Assembly (NCBI GenBank): GCA_016716265.1 | Contig: JADJWQ010000002.1 | Coordinates: 147,001-211,000, forward strand | Source of the DNA: Planctomycetota bacterium | GTDB lineage: Bacteria; Planctomycetota; UBA1135; UBA2386 | Direction of reading: 5' to 3' | DNA length: 64,000 bases | Shown here: piece after piece, positions 60,621-64,000 of the stretch | Layout of the letters: each line of letters starts with the position of its first letter | Numbering within the stretch: position 1 is the stretch's first letter | Position numbers and translations under genes: made by a program | The notes under the pieces: model-generated | Database searches by the model: none | Told to the model about the DNA's origin: nothing | Seen by the model: only the letters and a program-made list of their open reading frames with translations

Positions 60621-63365
60621 TCCATTTCGCGTGTCGACCGGTCCCGGCGGTCGCCCGGGTCTCGTTCGCGCGCCGCGCGCTGGTTCGCTGGCGCCCTCGT
60701 CGCGGGGAGCCTGGCGCTCGCCGGCTGTTCGGGGGGCAGCGGGAGTCCGGACACCGCCTCGTCGGGCGTCTGCGGCTCGGGTCAGAACGTGCTGTGCGTG
60801 GTGGAGTGCAATCTCGGCTGCACCGCGACCGGCTGCTCGATCACCGACATCGCGCCGAATCAGCCGCTGACGTTCACGTTCAGCTCCGAGATCGACCCGC
60901 GCTCCGTGGACTTCTCGAGCTTCTCGATCAAGACCGCGACCGGTGAGGAGCCGGTCGGCGAGTTCTTCGTCGAGGGCCGGCAGGTGTCGTTCCTGCCGAG
61001 CGTGCGCACGCGGCAAGGCGCGATCTTCTTCGGCTTCACGTCGGGCGCCACCTACATCCTGACCATCCCGGCCGGCAAGTCGGTGCCGAACCCGTTGACG
61101 TCGCTGTCGGGCGACCGGCTGATCGCACCGTTCTCGTGCACGGTGCGCGTGTCGCTGCCGGTCGCGGACCTGAACCAGCAGCCGCCGAGCGCCCAGCTCG
61201 TGTCGCCGCCGCTGTCGCAGATCAACGCGTCACCGCGCGACATCAACATCGTGCTCGAGTTCAACGAGATCCTCGACTCGGGCCCGTTCTTCAATGCGCC
61301 GGTGGGCGCCGAGCCGATCCAGTACCGCATCCGGCGCGCGGCGGAGGTCAACGGTCAGCTCCAGTGCAACCTGACCTCGCGCATCTTCCCGCTGGCCGGC
61401 GCGACCCGGCTGTCGAACGACATCATCCGCTCGAAGACGCTGGTGACGTTCGAGCCGTTCCAGGAGCTGCCGGCCGGCTCCTGCCTCGAGGTCGAGGTGA
61501 CGTCGCGCGTGCTCGACCTCGCTGGAACGCGTGCGGCGCCGCAGGTGTTCCGGATCCTCACCGAGCAGACGACGGTGCAGGAGAAGACGCGCGTCTTCAC
61601 GTTCGACAACACGCTGCTGCTCGACACCGATCGCTCGGGCGGAACCTGGTCGAACGGCGACGCGACGTTCGTCACGATCGGCGGCTCGGGCAAGCACGGT
61701 GACTTCACCCCGGAGGACGGCACGCCCGGGGCCGCGGCGAACACCTTCGTGTTCAGCACCGACGACCAGGTCATCGCGCGCAAGGACTCGGGCCTGCTCA
61801 ACGCGGACGCCCGGGTCACGGACGGCGTGTTCGAGTTCTCGACGATGATCGTGCGTCCCGGGGTGACGGTGCGCTTCGAGGGCGACCACCCGGCGCGGAT
61901 CCTGGTGCGCGGGCTGTGCCGGATCCAGGGGCGGTTGATCGTCAACGGCGAGCAGGTCAGCGGGGACCACGACGGCAAGAACTCGGAGCCGACCGGCGGT
62001 CCGGGCGGCACGTTCCTGCACGGTCCCGGGCAGGTCGGCGGTCGCGGCGGCGCAGCTGCGGGCCGCGGCGGCAACGGTGCCTACGGCTGTGACGGCACGG
62101 GCAATCCGAACCAGCCGGCGTTCAACAACTTCGTCGGCTTCGACGGCGAGGACCTCGCGGTTCCGGGCACCCACGCCTACGCCGGCCAGGAGGTCGGCAC
62201 CGGCGGCAAGGGCGCCCCGCTGTTCCCGGCGCACGGCAACCAGTCGATCCTCATCTACCGCGGTTTCTCCGGCATCTACGCGGTCGAGGCGACGTCGGGC
62301 GGCGGCGGTGGCGGTTACCGGACGGCAGGCTCCACGGGCGTGTGCACCAATGCGGGTTCGATCCAGGGCGACCCGCTGAACACGAACCCGGCCGAGCGCG
62401 GCGCCCCGGCACCCGGCGGGATCAGCTTCAATATCCTGACCAGGCCGACCGGTGTCACGTCGAGCGACTTCTACCTGATCGGTGGCTCGGGCGGCGGCGG
62501 CGGTGGCAGCCATCCACCGTTCGCCCAGAGCAATCCGCTCGCGGATCCGTACAAGTTCTGGAGCGGCGCGGCTGGCGCGGGCGGCGGCGGCGCGATGCTG
62601 CTGCGCGTCGGCGGACCGTTCGAGGTCGCGACCGGCGGTTCGGTGGAGGCGCGCGGGGGTGCCTGTGGCGCCACGGTCTCGTCCTTCACGGTGGCCGCGC
62701 GCGGCGTCCCGTCGCCCGGCGGCGGCGGCTCGGGCGGATCGCTGCTGCTGCAGCTGGCCGGTGGGATCAGCCAGCAGGGGACGCTCGACGTCAGCGGCGG
62801 CCGCGGTGGCGAGGCGTTCCTGGTCGGCTTCTACAACCTGAACATCCGCGCTGGCGACGGTGCGCCGGGCATGGTGCGGGTCGAGACTCCGGGCACGGCA
62901 CCGTCGCTCGCGAGCCTCGGTACGGTCGCGCCCGCCGCGGTCCCCGAGAACGCCGGCGTGCTGACCGAGCGCGACGCCCTCTCCGGGTTCCAGACGCTGT
63001 TCGTCGGTCTGACGCAGGAGTTCTTCCCACCGACGTTCAAGCGCTACGAGATCGACGCCACCGTCGGCACGACGAGCATGGTGTTCAGCGACGATCCCAG
63101 CGTCGGCACGGCTGCGCTGCCGAACAGCGGCTCGGCGCTCGTGTTCTACATCCAGGGTGTCGACATCGACGCTGTCACCGGGCAGCCGGCCGCGAACGCG
63201 GTCCCGGGGCCGTGGCGCAACTACGTCGGTGACTTCGGCATCGGCGGGGGGAACCCCGGGCTCAACAGCGACGCGACGCTCGGCTTCCGCTGGGTGCTGC
63301 TGCTCGATACCTCGGTCTCCACCAACGTCGTCGTGCACGAGGTCCGCATCGTGTACGAGTCCTGA
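60567..63365 (+). CDS. Large glycine-rich lipoprotein, family type B (copy 2)
   Basis: 932 residues from ATG 60567 (926 from ATG 60585); neither has a good ribosome-binding site. Lipobox LAGC (Cys 54). The Cys-rich start of the mature protein has VVECNLGCTATGCSITDIAPNQP. Two SbsA/Big_5-like Ig domains follow: TFTFSSEIDPRSVDFSSFSI (about 105-125), then INIVLEFNEILDSG. A solenoid-like core begins near 410 (VRPGVTVRFEGDHPARILVRG, given as PGVTVRFEG and ARILVRG). It carries Gly loops to about 780 and strands such as GGAMLLRVGGPFEV and GGSLLLQLAGGI. The C-terminal domain ends FRWVLLLDTSVS ... EVRIVYE. Same plan as the gene at 33600. Function unknown. Confidence 0.82.
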   Translation: MPGKQVMSGTQLLSGGEPSISRVDRSRRSPGSRSRAARWFAGALVAGSLALAGCSGGSGSPDTASSGVCGSGQNVLCVVECNLGCTATGCSITDIAPNQPLTFTFSSEIDPRSVDFSSFSIKTATGEEPVGEFFVEGRQVSFLPSVRTRQGAIFFGFTSGATYILTIPAGKSVPNPLTSLSGDRLIAPFSCTVRVSLPVADLNQQPPSAQLVSPPLSQINASPRDINIVLEFNEILDSGPFFNAPVGAEPIQYRIRRAAEVNGQLQCNLTSRIFPLAGATRLSNDIIRSKTLVTFEPFQELPAGSCLEVEVTSRVLDLAGTRAAPQVFRILTEQTTVQEKTRVFTFDNTLLLDTDRSGGTWSNGDATFVTIGGSGKHGDFTPEDGTPGAAANTFVFSTDDQVIARKDSGLLNADARVTDGVFEFSTMIVRPGVTVRFEGDHPARILVRGLCRIQGRLIVNGEQVSGDHDGKNSEPTGGPGGTFLHGPGQVGGRGGAAAGRGGNGAYGCDGTGNPNQPAFNNFVGFDGEDLAVPGTHAYAGQEVGTGGKGAPLFPAHGNQSILIYRGFSGIYAVEATSGGGGGGYRTAGSTGVCTNAGSIQGDPLNTNPAERGAPAPGGISFNILTRPTGVTSSDFYLIGGSGGGGGGSHPPFAQSNPLADPYKFWSGAAGAGGGGAMLLRVGGPFEVATGGSVEARGGACGATVSSFTVAARGVPSPGGGGSGGSLLLQLAGGISQQGTLDVSGGRGGEAFLVGFYNLNIRAGDGAPGMVRVETPGTAPSLASLGTVAPAAVPENAGVLTERDALSGFQTLFVGLTQEFFPPTFKRYEIDATVGTTSMVFSDDPSVGTAALPNSGSALVFYIQGVDIDAVTGQPAANAVPGPWRNYVGDFGIGGGNPGLNSDATLGFRWVLLLDTSVSTNVVVHEVRIVYES

Positions 63366-63404
63366 TCCAAGCCAGACCGTCTCTGCCTTTTCGCTGGCGC
63401 GTTC

Positions 63405-63433
63405 GCCCCGCAGTGCGGGGCCGGCTCGCCGGC
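63405..63433 (+). terminator. Double hairpin after type B copy 2
   Basis: GCCCCGC (63405-63411), loop AGT, GCGGGGC (63415-63421), overlapping a second stem GCCGG/CCGGC up to 63433. It lies 40 bp after the stop codon. The core GTTCGCCCCG resembles the first hairpin behind the pilin gene. No U-tract downstream. Confidence 0.45.
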
Positions 63434-63475
63434 ACCCGTTCCGCATCGCTTCGCCAGCGTCCGCATTCCGTCGTC

Positions 63476-64000
63476 ATGAAGTCCCTCTCCGCTTCGGCCT
63501 GTCCGCCTCCCTGCGAGGACCGTCGCACCGGGAATCGTCGTCCAGGAGCTCGCGGCGGCGCGCTCCGAGCGGCGCGCGCCCTCGGTGCAGCGCTGCTCGC
63601 GATCCTGGTCGGTGCCTGCTCCGGCGGGCAGTCGACGGATCTGCACGTCGGCGGCGCGAACTGCCTCGGCTCGACGCAGTTCTGCCTCTTGTCCTGCAAT
63701 CTCGGCTGCACCGTGTCGAGCGGCTGCACGATCACCGAGATCGCGCAGAACCAGCCGATCGTGCTCGAGTTCAGTGAGGCGGTGTCGCCGCAGTCGATCA
63801 ACGCGTCGTCGATCTCGCTGCGCACCGCGAACGGTGAGGCGCCCGAGGGGCGGCTGTTCATCAACGCGAACCGCGTGATCTTCCAGCCGGAAGCGCGCCT
63901 CGTCGGCGGCCAGACGCGCTTCGGCTTCCGCGCGGACGAGACCTACATCCTGACCCTGCCGGGGACGGAGAGCGGCGGCAACACGCTGACGTCGACCGAC
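63476..64000 (+). CDS. Glycine-rich lipoprotein family member (type B copy 3), cut by window end
   Basis: 175 codons from ATG 63476 to the window edge with no stop, so the gene continues beyond. Lipobox LVGAC (Cys at about 50). The mature start repeats the pattern of the previous gene: LLSCNLGCTVSSGCTITEIAQNQP, then VLEFSEAVSPQSINASSI (Ig-like domain) and FGFRADETYILTLPG. The clear match with residues 70-175 of the gene at 60567 shows a tandem duplication. The length and C-terminal part are unknown. Confidence 0.8.
   Translation, partial: MKSLSASACPPPCEDRRTGNRRPGARGGALRAARALGAALLAILVGACSGGQSTDLHVGGANCLGSTQFCLLSCNLGCTVSSGCTITEIAQNQPIVLEFSEAVSPQSINASSISLRTANGEAPEGRLFINANRVIFQPEARLVGGQTRFGFRADETYILTLPGTESGGNTLTSTD

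Overview
The window reads as a contiguous piece of a high-GC (roughly 70 % by eye) Gram-negative chromosome. The best guess is a member of the Planctomycetota or a close relative. This is inference, from a type IV pilus (T4P) gene set with a PilO-PilP fusion, an RNase E with a long acidic insert, many very large secreted lipoproteins, a TMTC-like TPR membrane protein and a sigma-54/PTS-Ntr cluster, not from a marker phylogeny. No phage, insertion sequence, CRISPR array or plasmid function was seen.

Layout. 1-11.9 kb holds housekeeping genes: an N-acetylornithine carbamoyltransferase on the minus strand, then tadA, two tRNA-Ser genes, the SRP RNA, dnaX-ybaB-recR-hrpB, and rpoN-truA-hpf-ptsN-HPr. 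12-18.4 kb carries a small Pro-rich lipoprotein and pilM-pilN-pilO(P)-pilQ, the alignment complex and secretin of a T4P or type II-like machine. 18.9-22.9 kb carries rne, rplU, rpmA and obgE. 23-28.8 kb carries a PilT/PilU-type ATPase, a GspC-like PDZ protein, coaX, a reduced MnmE-like GTPase and a pyrB fused to a PyrI-type zinc domain.

29.3-43 kb is the most unusual part: four consecutive genes for large lipoproteins (about 600-1370 residues) with Ig-like and glycine-rich beta-solenoid-like regions. Two more members lie at 60.6-64 kb, the last cut by the window edge. Between the two blocks are the prepilin peptidase, an OmpA-like lipoprotein, an EF-G-like GTPase, pilT-pilB-pilC, a TPR protein and the major pilin candidate. 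A glycosylation-type set follows (DPM1-like GT2, GT4 and a TMTC-like GT-C/TPR protein), then tatD and a membrane-anchored protein on the minus strand.

How it may fit together (inference): PilM/N/O(P)/Q, the GspC-like protein, PilB, two PilT-type ATPases, PilC, PilD and PilA form an envelope-spanning pilus or pseudopilus system. The lipoprotein family and the glycosyltransferases interleaved with it are candidates for a co-evolved cell-surface layer or adhesin system whose proteins may be exported or glycosylated by these neighbours.

Promoters with TTGAC-like and TAnnnT hexamers are visible at several sites. Strong hairpins lie after the pilin gene and between lipoprotein genes.
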